Assembly (NCBI GenBank): GCA_002842195.1
Contig: PHCL01000104.1
Coordinates: 1-5,676 of the forward strand
Reading direction: 5' to 3'
Source of the DNA: Betaproteobacteria bacterium HGW-Betaproteobacteria-20
GTDB taxonomy: Bacteria; Pseudomonadota; Gammaproteobacteria; Burkholderiales; Methylophilaceae
Length of the DNA: 5,676 nucleotides
Shown here: positions 5,439 to 5,676 of the stretch, piece after piece
How positions within the stretch are numbered: position 1 is the first letter of the stretch
Layout of the letters: the number at the start of each line of letters is the position of its first letter
Made by a program: the position numbers and the translations under genes
Notes under the pieces: model-generated
Told to the model about the DNA's origin: nothing
Database searches by the model: none
The model's input: only the letters and a program-made list of their open reading frames with translations

Positions 5439-5676
5439 TTAATGCGCACTTTCCCAATTATTCCCCACCCCGACTTCAGCCAACAATGGCACATCTAACT
5501 TAGCTACATTTTGCATCAATTCTGGCAATGTCTTTTTAACCAATTCCAGTTCATTATCAGGCACTTCCAGCACCAGTTCATCGTGCACTTGCATAATCAG
5601 TTTTGATTTTAAGTTCTCACCGTTTAGCTTTTCTTCTTTCAGCCACCTGTCTACCGCAATCATGGCGAGTTTTATT
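5439..5676 (-). CDS. polA: DNA polymerase I, C-terminal end (5' part outside window)
   Basis: Pol I fills gaps and removes RNA primers during replication and repair. The 79 codons in the window are the end of its polymerase domain. KLAMIAVDRWL belongs to the late fingers/palm helix and LIMQVHDELVLEVP is motif C, containing the His-Asp-Glu of the palm active site (Asp corresponds to the catalytic Asp882 of E. coli Pol I). The protein ends LDVPLLAEVGVGNNWESAH, the family's usual C-terminus, then TAA. The frame continues past the window edge; the ATG at 5663 is internal. The gene looks intact at this end, so the downstream accessory genes were inserted after the stop without damaging it. Confidence 0.96.
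   Translation of the reverse strand, partial: IKLAMIAVDRWLKEEKLNGENLKSKLIMQVHDELVLEVPDNELELVKKTLPELMQNVAKLDVPLLAEVGVGNNWESAH

Overview
The window is a stretch of bacterial chromosome in which every supported gene lies on the minus strand, so gene order is read from high to low coordinates. It most resembles a betaproteobacterium. The order dusB-fis-purH, the short 77-residue Fis and the style of the housekeeping proteins suggest a Methylophilaceae-like or other Nitrosomonadales organism. This placement is recalled from gene order and protein style, not from a search.

Right edge (5439-5676): the last ~80 codons of DNA polymerase I (polA), cut by the window edge. Then comes a visibly more A/T-rich accessory patch, about 3683-5372. 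It holds a membrane-anchored Mrr-type restriction-endonuclease-like protein with a C-terminal topoisomerase-type zinc ribbon, an A/T-rich palindrome, and a compound hairpin repeat with ATTCCCG/CGGGAAT arms. It continues with a GIY-YIG endonuclease remnant of only 39 codons, an intact MntA-type minimal nucleotidyltransferase (antitoxin family), and a HepT-type partner cut to 59 residues that lacks the RNase motif. The patch looks like decayed defence or mobile material inserted between core genes.

Middle (2641-3673): a stand-alone molybdopterin-binding-fold protein (N-terminal CinA type, no deamidase domain) starts 9 nt after the truncated hepT. It overlaps a small eight-cysteine YkgJ/YeiW-family protein, which most likely starts at a TTG codon.

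Left (1-2456): after a 184-nt intergenic region with a probable promoter come dusB (tRNA dihydrouridine synthase, GTG start), fis (overlapping dusB by one base) and purH (387 N-terminal residues, running off the left edge). This is a compact unit joining tRNA modification, nucleoid and growth-phase regulation, and the last two steps of IMP synthesis. The dusB-fis pair is conserved far beyond this group, including in enterobacteria.

No rRNA, tRNA, CRISPR array or complete insertion sequence was seen. The most unusual material is the partly eroded patch between polA and the CinA-like gene, especially an apparently intact antitoxin beside a toxin that has lost its active site.
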